Below are positions 8,551 through 16,362 of a DNA stretch of 64,000 nucleotides, piece by piece; position 1 is the stretch's first letter, and each line of letters opens with the position of its first letter. A program made the position numbers and the translations under genes. The DNA lies in NCBI RefSeq assembly GCF_001757995.1, contig NZ_LXLV01000010.1, positions 124,001 through 188,000 of the forward strand. Reading direction: 5' to 3'. The notes below the pieces were generated by a model, which searched no databases, was not told the DNA's origin, and worked only from the letters and a program-made list of their open reading frames with translations. This DNA is from Bacillus mycoides (GTDB lineage Bacteria > Bacillota > Bacilli > Bacillales > Bacillaceae_G).

Positions 8551-9792
8551 GTGAAAAAGATGACCCGGATTTTTGGGATAACAATAATTGCGGCAGTCGG
8601 TCTTGCGGCATGTGGGCAAACGAACACAGATCATAAAAATCATGAATCTACAAAAGAGAAGAAAACGGAGAAAAAGGAAATGAATCAGGAGGTAACTGCG
8701 CCGAAAGAAATGAATGCCGGGGCATCAGAGGATTTATTAACGACAAGTTTAAAAAATGTAACGAGATTAAATACAAATGATCCTCTGCAAATGGCAGTAT
8801 TAACTTCACAAACAATATGGCCAGCAACTCATAAAGAGAATCAGCCAGGTGCTGTTATTTTAGTGCCAGTAAGCGAGTGGCAATTAGGTATTGCAAGTGC
8901 GGATCTTATTCATCATCCGAATAACGGGCCGATTTTATTTATAGAAAAAGAAAAGGTACCCGAAATGACGTTAAAAGAAATAAAACGATTAAATCCGCTC
9001 GGAACGAAAGATGGAACGCAAATTATGGTGATGGGGGATGTAGGTGCATCTAGCCTAGAGCAATTAAAAGAATATAAAGTAAAGCAAATAAAAGAAACGG
9101 ATTCAGCTAAATTTGCTAAAGATGTTGATAAAGAATATGCGGATATAACAGAGAATTATCCAAATAGCGTTATTATCGGTTCGTCTGAAGAAGAAGGACG
9201 TTTATATACAACACCAGCTGTAAATTGGATTTCTCATATGCCAGAACCACTTTTATATGTAGAAAAGGATAAGGTGCCAGAAGCGACAATGGAGGCATTA
9301 AAGGTAAGAAAAAATAAAGCGAATATATATGTGTTAGGACCAGAGAAAATCATTTCAAAAGAAGTAGAAAAAGAGTTAAATAAATACGGAAAAGTGACCC
9401 GTATTAGTGGGGAGACTCCAACAGAAAATTCGGTTGCGTTTGCGAAATTTAAAGATGAAAAAACGAAATTTGGCTGGGGGTTCACAAAACCAGGTCACGG
9501 TTTGTCATTTGTTTCAAGCAAAACACCAGACTTAGCAATTGCGGGAGCACCGTTTTCACATATGGGTAAACATGCCCCTGTTGTCTTGCTTGAGGAAGGA
9601 AAAGCTTCACAACCAGTTTATGACTTCCTTGCTACTATTCAGCCGAAGTTTAAGGATGACCCAACACTTGGACCGTATAACCATGCTTTCCTATTAGGAA
9701 GTACTAGTGATATTTCATTTGAAACGCAAGGTATATTGGATGAGAGGTTAGAGATTGTTCAGGAAAGTGGTAAGGGGCATGGTGGACATTAA
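8551..9792 (+). CDS. lipoprotein with cell-wall-binding repeat 2 domains
   Basis: A 413-residue secreted lipoprotein. GTG start behind a GGAGG site; a signal peptide ends in the lipobox GLAAC (Cys at residue 21), followed by a charged, low-complexity Lys/Glu stretch to about residue 60. The body resembles the cell-wall-binding repeat 2 (CWB2) family, with repeated segments of the PxLYVEKDKVPE / PILFIEKEKVPE type each followed by an alpha/beta unit ending in VYVLG/VMGD. The C-terminus is Gly/His rich (GKGHGGH). It is divergent from the two-component system and ends at a strong terminator. It probably attaches to envelope polymers; no enzymatic motif is visible. Confidence 0.8.
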   Translation: MKKMTRIFGITIIAAVGLAACGQTNTDHKNHESTKEKKTEKKEMNQEVTAPKEMNAGASEDLLTTSLKNVTRLNTNDPLQMAVLTSQTIWPATHKENQPGAVILVPVSEWQLGIASADLIHHPNNGPILFIEKEKVPEMTLKEIKRLNPLGTKDGTQIMVMGDVGASSLEQLKEYKVKQIKETDSAKFAKDVDKEYADITENYPNSVIIGSSEEEGRLYTTPAVNWISHMPEPLLYVEKDKVPEATMEALKVRKNKANIYVLGPEKIISKEVEKELNKYGKVTRISGETPTENSVAFAKFKDEKTKFGWGFTKPGHGLSFVSSKTPDLAIAGAPFSHMGKHAPVVLLEEGKASQPVYDFLATIQPKFKDDPTLGPYNHAFLLGSTSDISFETQGILDERLEIVQESGKGHGGH

Positions 9793-9801
9793 TGAAATGA
9801 G

Positions 9802-9833
9802 AAAAGACGCTACGAAGGTAGCGTCTTTTCTTT
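9802..9833 (+). terminator. intrinsic terminator after CWB2 lipoprotein
   Basis: AAAAGACGCTAC (9802-9813) pairs with GTAGCGTCTTTT (9818-9829). Confidence 0.85.
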
Positions 9834-9897
9834 AGGAAACTTTTACATAGCGCAAAATCTTCTACTCGTTATATAATAGCCTTCGTGCAGTCGGCCC

Positions 9898-9920
9898 TGA
9901 TTTTCTTACGGAGAAAATCA
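9898..9920 (+). promoter_or_regulatory. leader hairpin upstream of SulP gene
   Basis: TGATTTTCT (9898-9906), 5-base loop, AGAAAATCA (9912-9920), 28 bases before the start codon. It lacks a T-run, so it is not a terminator. It could be a protein-binding site or an mRNA structure; I do not recognise it as a known riboswitch. Confidence 0.4.
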
Positions 9921-9948
9921 AATGATAAAAGAGTAGAGGAGTGTTACT

Positions 9949-11400
9949 TTGTTTCAAACTATAAAAAATGAATGGTTTTCTAATGTGAAAGGGGACGTAC
10001 TATCGGGAATTGTTGTTGCTTTAGCATTAATTCCTGAAGCGATAGCTTTTTCTGTTATTGCAGGTGTAGATCCGACGGTTGGATTGTACGCGGCCTTTTG
10101 TATCGCGGTTACAATTTCGTTTGTTGGCGGGAGACCGGGAATGATTTCTGCGGCTACAGGAGCGATGGCGTTATTGATGGTCACTCTTGTGAAGGATCAC
10201 GGTTTGCAATATTTATTTGCTGCGACAATAGTAACAGGTATTGTCCAAATTATTTTTGGAGTGTTCAAACTGAGTTCATTTATGAAGTTTGTTCCTAAAT
10301 CCGTTATGAGTGGCTTTTTAAATTCACTTGGAATTTTAGTTTTCACAGCACAATTGCCACATTTTAAAAATGCAACTTGGCAAATGTATGCACTTGTCGC
10401 ATTAGGACTTGCAATTATATATTTATTTCCACGTATTACGAAGGCTGTACCGTCTACACTTATTTCAATTATTATTGTGACAAGCATTGCACTTATGAGC
10501 GGATTACAGTTGAAAACAGTAGGGGATATGGGAAGTTTACCGAAAGAATTACCGTTCTTTAGTATTCCTGATGTGCCGTTTACACTGGAGACATTAGGTA
10601 TTATTTTACCGTACTCAGTTATGCTTGCAATTATCGGCTTACTAGAGTCATTATTAACAGCGTCGGTTTTAGACGATATGACACATACGGAAAGTAATAA
10701 ACATAAAGAGGCACGTGGACAAGGTATTGCTAACGTTGTTGCTGGTTTATTCGGAGGAATGGCAGGATGTGCAATGATTGGACAATCTGTTATTAACATT
10801 AAATCAGGTGGTCGCGGGAGATTATCGACGTTTGTAGCCGGTGGTTTTTTAATCGTATTACTATTTGTTTTAGGTGATTACGTTGTTCATATTCCGATGG
10901 CTGCTTTAGTTGCTGTTATGATTATGGTTTCGATTGGGACTTTTGATTGGAACTCTGTAGCAACGCTTCATAAAGTGCCAAAAGGAAATGCTTTTGTGAT
11001 GATCGTAACGGTTGTGGTTGTCCTCATCACACATAATTTAGGATTAGGTGTAATTATCGGAACAGTAATTAGTGCCGTATTATTTGCATTCAATATGGCA
11101 AAGATTCACGTGAAACATTTGTATATTGAAAATAAGAAAATATACGAAATTCACGGCCAACTATTCTTCGCATCTACGGCAGAGTATATAAATGCTTTTT
11201 CATACAATGAAGATGTGAAAGAAATTGAGATGAACTTTACTAACGCACACGTATGGGATGATTCAGCAGTAGCGGCAATTGATAAAGTTATAATGAAGTA
11301 TGAACAGAACGGTGTGAAAGTAAGAATCACAGGGTTAAATGAACGAAGCTCGAAGATTGTTTCAAATTTAGCTACCTATAATAAGAGAATTGCTAGTTAG
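9949..11400 (+). CDS. SulP-family anion transporter
   Basis: A 483-residue SLC26/SulP inorganic-anion transporter. It starts at TTG 9949 behind GTAGAGGAG. The membrane domain, about residues 10-375, contains the family segment [20 protein letters not shown] and the GLYAAF motif; the C-terminal cytoplasmic STAS domain is at about 385-480 ([13 protein letters not shown], then [13 protein letters not shown]). Bacterial members carry sulfate, bicarbonate, nitrate or organic acids, and the substrate here is not determinable. It is followed by a terminator and a universal stress protein gene, which may or may not be in the same unit. Confidence 0.9.
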   Translation: MFQTIKNEWFSNVKGDVLSGIVVALALIPEAIAFSVIAGVDPTVGLYAAFCIAVTISFVGGRPGMISAATGAMALLMVTLVKDHGLQYLFAATIVTGIVQIIFGVFKLSSFMKFVPKSVMSGFLNSLGILVFTAQLPHFKNATWQMYALVALGLAIIYLFPRITKAVPSTLISIIIVTSIALMSGLQLKTVGDMGSLPKELPFFSIPDVPFTLETLGIILPYSVMLAIIGLLESLLTASVLDDMTHTESNKHKEARGQGIANVVAGLFGGMAGCAMIGQSVINIKSGGRGRLSTFVAGGFLIVLLFVLGDYVVHIPMAALVAVMIMVSIGTFDWNSVATLHKVPKGNAFVMIVTVVVVLITHNLGLGVIIGTVISAVLFAFNMAKIHVKHLYIENKKIYEIHGQLFFASTAEYINAFSYNEDVKEIEMNFTNAHVWDDSAVAAIDKVIMKYEQNGVKVRITGLNERSSKIVSNLATYNKRIAS

Positions 11401-11424
11401 AAGCCTCCTTTTTAGGGGGCTTTA
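11401..11424 (+). terminator. intrinsic terminator after SulP gene
   Basis: AAGCCTCC (11401-11408) pairs with GGGGGCTT (11415-11422), then T-rich sequence. Short but GC-rich. Confidence 0.6.
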
Positions 11425-11465
11425 TTATATAATACGGGTAGGATAACGAAAAGGGGATTCAGCAT

Positions 11466-11888
11466 ATGTACAAACAAATTTTATTAGCATGCGATGGTTC
11501 TGAACATGCACTTCGAGCAGCCGAGCATGCAACATATATTGCGAAATTTAACGCAGAAACACATGTTGAAGTTGTGTACGTAGTAGATAATAGAACGGCA
11601 AAGTCAGATATTATACAAGGACAAACAGATTTAGAAACGATATCAGCTAGTCGAAAAGATAAATTAAAAGAGATTGAGGGTTTATTAAAGAAAGAGAACA
11701 TTTCCTATAAAATTACGATTCTACATGGCGATCCTGGAGATACGATTGTTCAATATGTAAATACAGGAGATATAGATCTTGTTATTGCTGGGAGTAGAGG
11801 TCTAAATACACTACAAGAGATGGTGCTTGGTAGTGTAAGTCATAAAATAGCAAAGCGTGTGAAATGCCCCGTGATGATTATAAAGTGA
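11466..11888 (+). CDS. universal stress protein (UspA family)
   Basis: A 140-residue Usp-fold protein. The strand ILLACDGSEHALRAA opens the fold, and the nucleotide-binding loop GSRGLNTLQEMVLGSVS at about residues 110-126 matches the G-2x-G-9x-G(S/T) pattern of ATP-binding members. It ends VMIIK at TGA 11886-11888. The third base of the final Lys codon and the stop codon belong to the bcr1 element that starts at 11885; the protein sequence seems unaffected. Its terminator is now ~180 bp downstream, beyond the repeat. Confidence 0.9.
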   Translation: MYKQILLACDGSEHALRAAEHATYIAKFNAETHVEVVYVVDNRTAKSDIIQGQTDLETISASRKDKLKEIEGLLKKENISYKITILHGDPGDTIVQYVNTGDIDLVIAGSRGLNTLQEMVLGSVSHKIAKRVKCPVMIIK

Positions 11889-12033
11889 AACTTTAATCAG
11901 TGGCGGTTTTGTTCATCCCCCACTGATTATCAGCCTTCACCAATCGGGCTTTTACGGGCAGTTGATCCCCACCTAACTTCTTTGCTTTCACTGAATTTTG
12001 AGGTGGGGGTCTTACTGCCCGGCGAATAGCGGG
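11885..12033 (+). repeat. bcr1-type repeat, copy 2
   Basis: A 149-bp element (GTGAAACTTT...GCGGG) with perfect 5-bp duplications ATAAA at 11880-11884 and 12034-12038. It has the same two-hairpin plan as the other copies. It sits exactly at the end of the Usp gene, which now uses the element's TGA. The duplicated ATAAA is followed by ATAAAGTGAG, so the ancestral gene end would have read ATA AAA TAA. Confidence 0.88.
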
Positions 12034-12066
12034 ATAAAATAAAGTGAGATATTCTATAGTGTAAGC

Positions 12067-12097
12067 AAGACCTTGATATAATTCGAGGTCTTTTTTG
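12067..12097 (+). terminator. intrinsic terminator for the Usp gene
   Basis: AAGACCT (12067-12073) pairs with AGGTCTT (12086-12092), followed by T6. The bcr1 insertion separates it from the gene. Confidence 0.75.
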
Positions 12098-12154
12098 ATG
12101 TATAGAGGGGCAGATTGTGGACATGCTAGATATATAAGTTTAGATGAAAATTGT

Positions 12155-12176
12155 TAACTTACAAATTTGTAAGTTA
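12155..12176. promoter_or_regulatory. 22-bp perfect palindrome, operator candidate
   Basis: TAACTTACAAA followed directly by its mirror TTTGTAAGTTA, about 80 bp upstream of a small membrane-peptide gene. TTGTCA lies right beside it at 12178-12183 and could be a -35 element. No regulator gene is adjacent, so the binding protein is unknown. Confidence 0.5.
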
Positions 12177-12258
12177 GTTGTCAGCGAAATCGATGTTATG
12201 AAATTTTTTCCATTGGTAAAATAAGAGTATCAAAGGGGAGATAGGGAGGATGGAAGGT

Positions 12259-12375
12259 ATGAAATCATTTCAAAATTTGTCTTATAGTCAAGGGGTAAGC
12301 TTAATTTGTTTAGGAGGATTTGCTGGATCTGTTATGTTAGCTGTTTTAGTAAAGATGTTTCAGCAAATGTTTTAA
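12259..12375 (+). CDS. small membrane peptide, 38 residues
   Basis: A short open reading frame MKSFQNLSYSQGVSLICLG... ending VLVKMFQQMF. It has one likely transmembrane helix at about residues 12-33 (VSLICLGGFAGSVMLAVLV) and short polar ends. Start chosen at 12259 because AGGGAGG lies 9 bases upstream; ATG 12250 overlaps that ribosome site. It has its own upstream palindrome (12155-12176) and a strong terminator downstream (12439-12485), which supports a real transcription unit. Between 12376 and 12438 I see nothing. Function unknown. Confidence 0.55.
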   Translation: MKSFQNLSYSQGVSLICLGGFAGSVMLAVLVKMFQQMF

Positions 12376-12438
12376 TCGTATGAATAGAAAATAGAAGGGA
12401 ATTGATTAATATAAACAGCAAGAGAAGAACGATAAATA

Positions 12439-12485
12439 AAAAATAGCTCTCAGCATGTAAGTAAATGCTGAGAGCTATTTTTATG
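12439..12485. terminator. bidirectional terminator between small peptide and glpT
   Basis: AAATAGCTCTCAGCAT (12441-12456) pairs perfectly with ATGCTGAGAGCTATTT (12465-12480). It serves the + peptide gene and the - glpT gene. Confidence 0.85.
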
Positions 12486-12512
12486 TTTATTTTTCTACAC
12501 ATTATATTTTGT

Positions 12513-13862
12513 TTAAACTTCTTTTGATTTAGCAGACCCTGTATTTAAAGTAAGAGCAAGGAAGAACATTGCAAGCACACAAGAAGCAAGTAGCAAAATG
12601 AATCCGCCGTCCCATCCGAATCCATCTACAATAAAGCCCATAGCTGCGCTAGCAAAAGTAGCTCCGCCTAGATAACCGAAGAACCCAGTTAAACCAGCGG
12701 CAGTTCCAGCAGCTTTCTTTGGTGCTAAGTCAAGAGCGTGTAGGCCAATTAACATAACAGGTCCGTAAATTAAAAATCCAATGGAAACAAGTGCGATACT
12801 ATCAATGATTGGGTGGCCAGCAGGATTTAGCCAGTAAACAAGAACGGCAATGAATACACCGATCATAAATAAAATACCAGCAGGTGCGCGGCGCCCTTTA
12901 AACAGTTTATCACTCATCCATCCGCAAAGAAGTGTACCTGGAATACCAGCCCATTCATATAGAGCATAAGCTGTACGTGAGCTACTATGAGTAAAGCTTT
13001 TTTCCTCTACTAAATAAGTAGGAGCCCAGTCTACAACGCCGTAGCGAACGAAATAAACGAATACGTTCGCGATAGCGATATACCATAAAAATTTATTGTT
13101 TAATATGTATGTAAATAAAATTTCCTTTACCGAAAGTTCGCGTTCACGGTCCGCTACTTTTTCATCTGATGGATATTCACCAGTATGTTCTTCGATAGAA
13201 GGTAATCCACAAGATTGAGGCGTATCACGCATCGTAATTAATACATAAATCCCAACTAAAATTGACAGAATACCTGGGAAGTAAAATATACTTTTCCAGT
13301 CATTTGCAAAGAAATATAAGCCTAATGTGACGAGGGAAGGCATAAGCGCTCCACCGACGTTATGAGCGACGTTCCAAATAGACATTTTTGTACCACGTTC
13401 ACTAATAGAGAACCAGTGAACCATCGTACGGCCACAAGGAGGCCATCCCATACCTTGTACCCATCCATTTAAAAACTGAAGTACAAACATGAGTATAATG
13501 CTCGTTGTAATGAAAGAAAATGATCCGAAAATAATATTAATGATACCTGATAAAAATAGCCCAGCTGCTAAAAAATAGCGAGGGTTACAACGATCGGATA
13601 CGATACCCATAAGAAATTTACTTAATCCGTAAGCGATAGATACTGCTGAAAGGATAACCCCAAGTTCCCCTTTACTAAAGCCTTGTTCGATTAAGTATGG
13701 CATTGCGAGTGAAAAGTTTTTTCGAACAAAGTAGTAACCCGCATAACCGATGAAGATACCTAAGAATACTTGTAAACGCAATTTACGGTATTCGCTATCA
13801 GTGCGATCAGCTGGTAAGCGTTCTGCGTGGGGCGCAGGTTTAAATAATTGTGTGAAAAACAT
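12513..13862 (-). CDS. glpT: glycerol-3-phosphate transporter
   Basis: A 449-residue MFS antiporter of the organophosphate:phosphate family, importing glycerol-3-phosphate in exchange for phosphate. The sequence shows 12 membrane spans, the family N-terminal region [24 protein letters not shown], the loop [21 protein letters not shown] at about residues 128-148, and a late [20 protein letters not shown]. These fit GlpT rather than UhpT, supported by the leader: an antiterminator-type hairpin (13917-13965) and a cre site (14034-14047), as known for GlpP- and CcpA-controlled glp genes in Bacillus. No glpQ follows; the gene is monocistronic. Confidence 0.88.
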   Translation of the reverse strand: MFFTQLFKPAPHAERLPADRTDSEYRKLRLQVFLGIFIGYAGYYFVRKNFSLAMPYLIEQGFSKGELGVILSAVSIAYGLSKFLMGIVSDRCNPRYFLAAGLFLSGIINIIFGSFSFITTSIILMFVLQFLNGWVQGMGWPPCGRTMVHWFSISERGTKMSIWNVAHNVGGALMPSLVTLGLYFFANDWKSIFYFPGILSILVGIYVLITMRDTPQSCGLPSIEEHTGEYPSDEKVADRERELSVKEILFTYILNNKFLWYIAIANVFVYFVRYGVVDWAPTYLVEEKSFTHSSSRTAYALYEWAGIPGTLLCGWMSDKLFKGRRAPAGILFMIGVFIAVLVYWLNPAGHPIIDSIALVSIGFLIYGPVMLIGLHALDLAPKKAAGTAAGLTGFFGYLGGATFASAAMGFIVDGFGWDGGFILLLASCVLAMFFLALTLNTGSAKSKEV

Positions 13863-13916
13863 AAAATGAAAATCCTCCCCTAATTAATTGGAAGCGTTTT
13901 AAGACAGAGAGAATAC

Positions 13917-13965
13917 AAAAAGGCTATGAAATATAAAAAAGTGCCCTTTTTTATGATTCATAGCC
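13917..13965 (-). terminator. leader terminator of glpT, candidate GlpP antitermination target
   Basis: Read on the minus strand, GGCTATGAA and TTCATAGCC (13957-13965 and 13922-13930) pair, extended by an inner CATAAAAAAG/CTTTTTTAT-type stem with a 4-base loop, followed by TTTTTG (13917-13921). It lies between the glpT promoter and start codon. In B. subtilis, GlpP plus glycerol-3-phosphate overcomes such leader terminators; use of the same mechanism here is inferred. Confidence 0.65.
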
Positions 13966-14010
13966 GTATACTCCGATTCTCCGTGACTGTCAATATTAAC
14001 TTCGACGAAA

Positions 14011-14047
14011 ATTATACAACTTTGTGACAAAAATGTAAACGTTTTTA
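14011..14047 (-). promoter_or_regulatory. glpT promoter with overlapping cre site
   Basis: On the minus strand: -35 TTTACA (14034-14039), 17-bp spacer, -10 TATAAT (14011-14016). A cre-like sequence, TGTAAACGTTTTTA on the plus strand (14034-14047), overlaps the -35. It has one mismatch to the CcpA consensus, so catabolite repression is likely. Confidence 0.6.
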
Positions 14048-14059
14048 TAAAGAAAGTTG

Positions 14060-14106
14060 TTGACGTATTTTGTTTGTGGGATTAATATTTAAATACGTTA
14101 AATATT
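14060..14106 (+). promoter_or_regulatory. promoter and palindromic operator of the MarR-MFS operon
   Basis: -35 TTGACG (14060-14065), 17 bp, -10 TAATAT (14083-14088). A perfect inverted repeat AATATTTAA (14084-14092), 5-bp spacer, TTAAATATT (14098-14106) covers the -10 and transcription start. This is the geometry of an autorepressed MarR promoter. Confidence 0.65.
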
Positions 14107-14133
14107 TTATTGCTTAAATAAGAGGTGGATAAC

Positions 14134-14592
14134 ATGCCAAATGATATGACTCATATTGATAAGATTCAAGCTCTTACATTCGCTATAGGAAAGAAAATGC
14201 AAACAGAGCTATTAGAACAAATGCAAGCATCAGGACTTACACCACCGCAGTTTTATATTTTAAAGATTTTAGATCATTACGGAGCTTCAAGAGCGACACA
14301 ATTGGCGGAGAAAATGTACGTGAAACCGAGCGCGATTACAGTAATGATTGATCGTTTAATTGATCATGGGTTAGTAGAGCGCTATCACGACGATAATGAT
14401 CGCCGCGTTGTTATCATTGAGCTAACGAAAAAGGGGAAAGCTACAGTAGAAGAAGCGATGGCGGCTCGTAATGAGCATATTGCAAAATACTTCTCACACT
14501 TAGAATTACAAGAGAGGGAAGATTTGTTACGCCTCTTTGAAAAGCTAGAAACAATTATTTGCGGGACACAAGAGAAAAAAGAGAAAAACTAA
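14134..14592 (+). CDS. MarR-family transcriptional repressor
   Basis: A 152-residue MarR winged-helix regulator. The DNA-binding core is at about residues 45-110: GASRATQLAEKMYVKPSAITVMIDRLIDHGLVERYHDDNDRR, with the wing (DDNDRRVVIIELTKKGK). Start placed at ATG 14134 because AGAGGTGG (14121-14128) is its ribosome site; an in-frame GTG at 14125 lies inside that site. It is 19 bp upstream of an MFS efflux gene and has a palindrome over its promoter, so it very likely represses the operon and is released by a toxic ligand or thiol oxidation. No cysteine is evident in the sensing region, which favours ligand binding. Confidence 0.9.
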   Translation: MPNDMTHIDKIQALTFAIGKKMQTELLEQMQASGLTPPQFYILKILDHYGASRATQLAEKMYVKPSAITVMIDRLIDHGLVERYHDDNDRRVVIIELTKKGKATVEEAMAARNEHIAKYFSHLELQEREDLLRLFEKLETIICGTQEKKEKN

Positions 14593-14611
14593 GAGGAATT
14601 GAGGAGATTAC

Positions 14612-16225
14612 ATGGAACAACAAGAAAATCAGAATAGAAAGTTGTTGTTAATCGGTTTAGTAATCGCAATGCTATTTGCTGCATTGGACGGAACAATCGT
14701 TGGTACAGCAATGCCGCGTATCGTCGGTGAACTAGGTGGATTAAGTTTAATGACATGGTTAACAACAGCTTACATGTTAACATCAACAACGGTTGTACCG
14801 ATTGCAGGTAAATTAGCGGATTTACTTGGGCGTCGTAACGTATATATAGCAGGATTAATTATCTTTATGGTTGGTTCAGCGTTATGTGGTATGGCAAACG
14901 GTATGACAGAATTAATTATTTTCCGTGGTATTCAAGGTCTTGGTGGCGGTATTATGATGCCAATGGCTATGATTATTATCGGAGATATGTTCACGGGAAA
15001 AGAACGTGCTAAATGGCAAGGTATTTTTGGAGCTCTATACGGTCTTGCTTCTGTAATTGGACCACAAGTTGGTGGCTGGATTGTAGACGCAGTGAACTGG
15101 AGATGGGTATTCTATATTAACTTACCAGTTGGTATTTTAGCGACAATCTTTATTGCAATGGGATTAAAAGCACATAAACAAACAGGACCAATTAAAATTG
15201 ATATCGCTGGAATCTTCACGATGATTCTCGGTGTTGTCAGTTTATTACTTGCGTTAACGTTTGGCGGGAAAGATTATGCATGGGGTTCTTGGCAAATTAT
15301 CGGGTTGTTTGCACTAGCTGCCATTGGTATTGTTAGCTTTGTTATCGTTGAAACGAAGGCTGAAGAACCAATTTTACCGATGCACTTCTTTAAAAACCGC
15401 ACATTTACACTACTGAATGCGATCGGTTTCTTTATGAGTATCGGAATGTTTGGAGCAATTATGTTCGTACCGTTCTTTATGCAAGGAATTGTAGGCGTAA
15501 GTGCTGCTGAATCAGGAACGATTATGACACCGATGATGATTACAATGATCGTTATGAGTATTATCGGTGGTCAACTTGTATTAAAAATTGGTGTGAAACC
15601 ACAAATTATTACAGGGATGCTTATTATGGCTAGTGGTTTCTGGTTATTAACAACGATGGATATGCACACAACTAAGCTTACCGCTACTTCTTATATGATG
15701 GTTATCGGTTTAGGAATGGGTCTTGTTATGCCGATATTAACATTAGCATTACAAGAAAGCTTTCCGAAAAAAGATCTTGGCGTTGTAACATCATCAAGTC
15801 AATTCTTCCGTCAAATCGGTGGAACGTTTGGGATTACAATTTTAGGATCAATTATGAATAACACTTCAGGTACAACGTTAACAAATAAATTAGTACCTGT
15901 ATTAGACACATTCCCAAAAGAAGCGGGACAAATGGTAACAAAATTTAAAGATATGATTCATACAGACCCACAAAGTCTATATTCTATGCTATTTAGTCCA
16001 GAGGCTTTAAAACAAATGCCAGAAGCATTTTCTAATAGCATCGTACCAATTTTGAAAAGCTCTTTAGTGGACTCACTTCATACTGTATTCTTAACAGGAT
16101 TGGTATTTATCGTAGTAGGTGCTATCTTTACGATTTTCTTACAGAAAATTAAACTGTCTGATCGTAAAAAAGGTGCTGAAGAACCTGCTGTAGAAGAGAA
16201 AGAACAAACTGTATCATATTCATAA
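14612..16225 (+). CDS. MFS drug efflux transporter, DHA2 (14-TM) family
   Basis: A 537-residue EmrB/QacA-type proton-driven exporter. Motif A is visible as GKLADLLGRRNVYIAGLIIFMVGS at about residues 66-89, with the N-terminal motif LDGTIVGTAMPRIV characteristic of the 14-TM DHA2 family and motif C around GPQVGGWIVD. A long loop between the last two membrane spans (about residues 430-490) is normal for this family. It is the second gene of the MarR operon. Substrate unknown; relatives confer resistance to biocides, fluoroquinolones or lincosamides. Confidence 0.9.
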   Translation: MEQQENQNRKLLLIGLVIAMLFAALDGTIVGTAMPRIVGELGGLSLMTWLTTAYMLTSTTVVPIAGKLADLLGRRNVYIAGLIIFMVGSALCGMANGMTELIIFRGIQGLGGGIMMPMAMIIIGDMFTGKERAKWQGIFGALYGLASVIGPQVGGWIVDAVNWRWVFYINLPVGILATIFIAMGLKAHKQTGPIKIDIAGIFTMILGVVSLLLALTFGGKDYAWGSWQIIGLFALAAIGIVSFVIVETKAEEPILPMHFFKNRTFTLLNAIGFFMSIGMFGAIMFVPFFMQGIVGVSAAESGTIMTPMMITMIVMSIIGGQLVLKIGVKPQIITGMLIMASGFWLLTTMDMHTTKLTATSYMMVIGLGMGLVMPILTLALQESFPKKDLGVVTSSSQFFRQIGGTFGITILGSIMNNTSGTTLTNKLVPVLDTFPKEAGQMVTKFKDMIHTDPQSLYSMLFSPEALKQMPEAFSNSIVPILKSSLVDSLHTVFLTGLVFIVVGAIFTIFLQKIKLSDRKKGAEEPAVEEKEQTVSYS

Positions 16226-16227
16226 TG

Positions 16228-16260
16228 AAAAAGCATCGCCTTATGGCGGTGCTTTTTTTG
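16228..16260 (+). terminator. intrinsic terminator after MFS efflux gene
   Basis: AAGCATCGCC (16231-16240) pairs with GGCGGTGCTT (16245-16254, one G-T pair), then T7. Confidence 0.85.
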
Positions 16261-16293
16261 AGTATAACCTTAAAAGCTTTTAGTGAGAAATGA

Positions 16294-16342
16294 TTGACGT
16301 ATTTTTATAAATGCGTTATATTATTTTGTGTAAACGGTTACA
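16294..16342 (+). promoter_or_regulatory. ribose operon promoter with cre/LacI-type operator
   Basis: -35 TTGACG (16294-16299), 17 bp, -10 TATATT (16317-16322). TGTAAACGGTTACA (16329-16342) downstream of the -10 matches the CcpA cre consensus at every fixed position and is also a good LacI-family palindrome, so it may bind CcpA, RbsR or both. Confidence 0.7.
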
Positions 16343-16362
16343 TGAAATGAGGAGAAAAGAGA

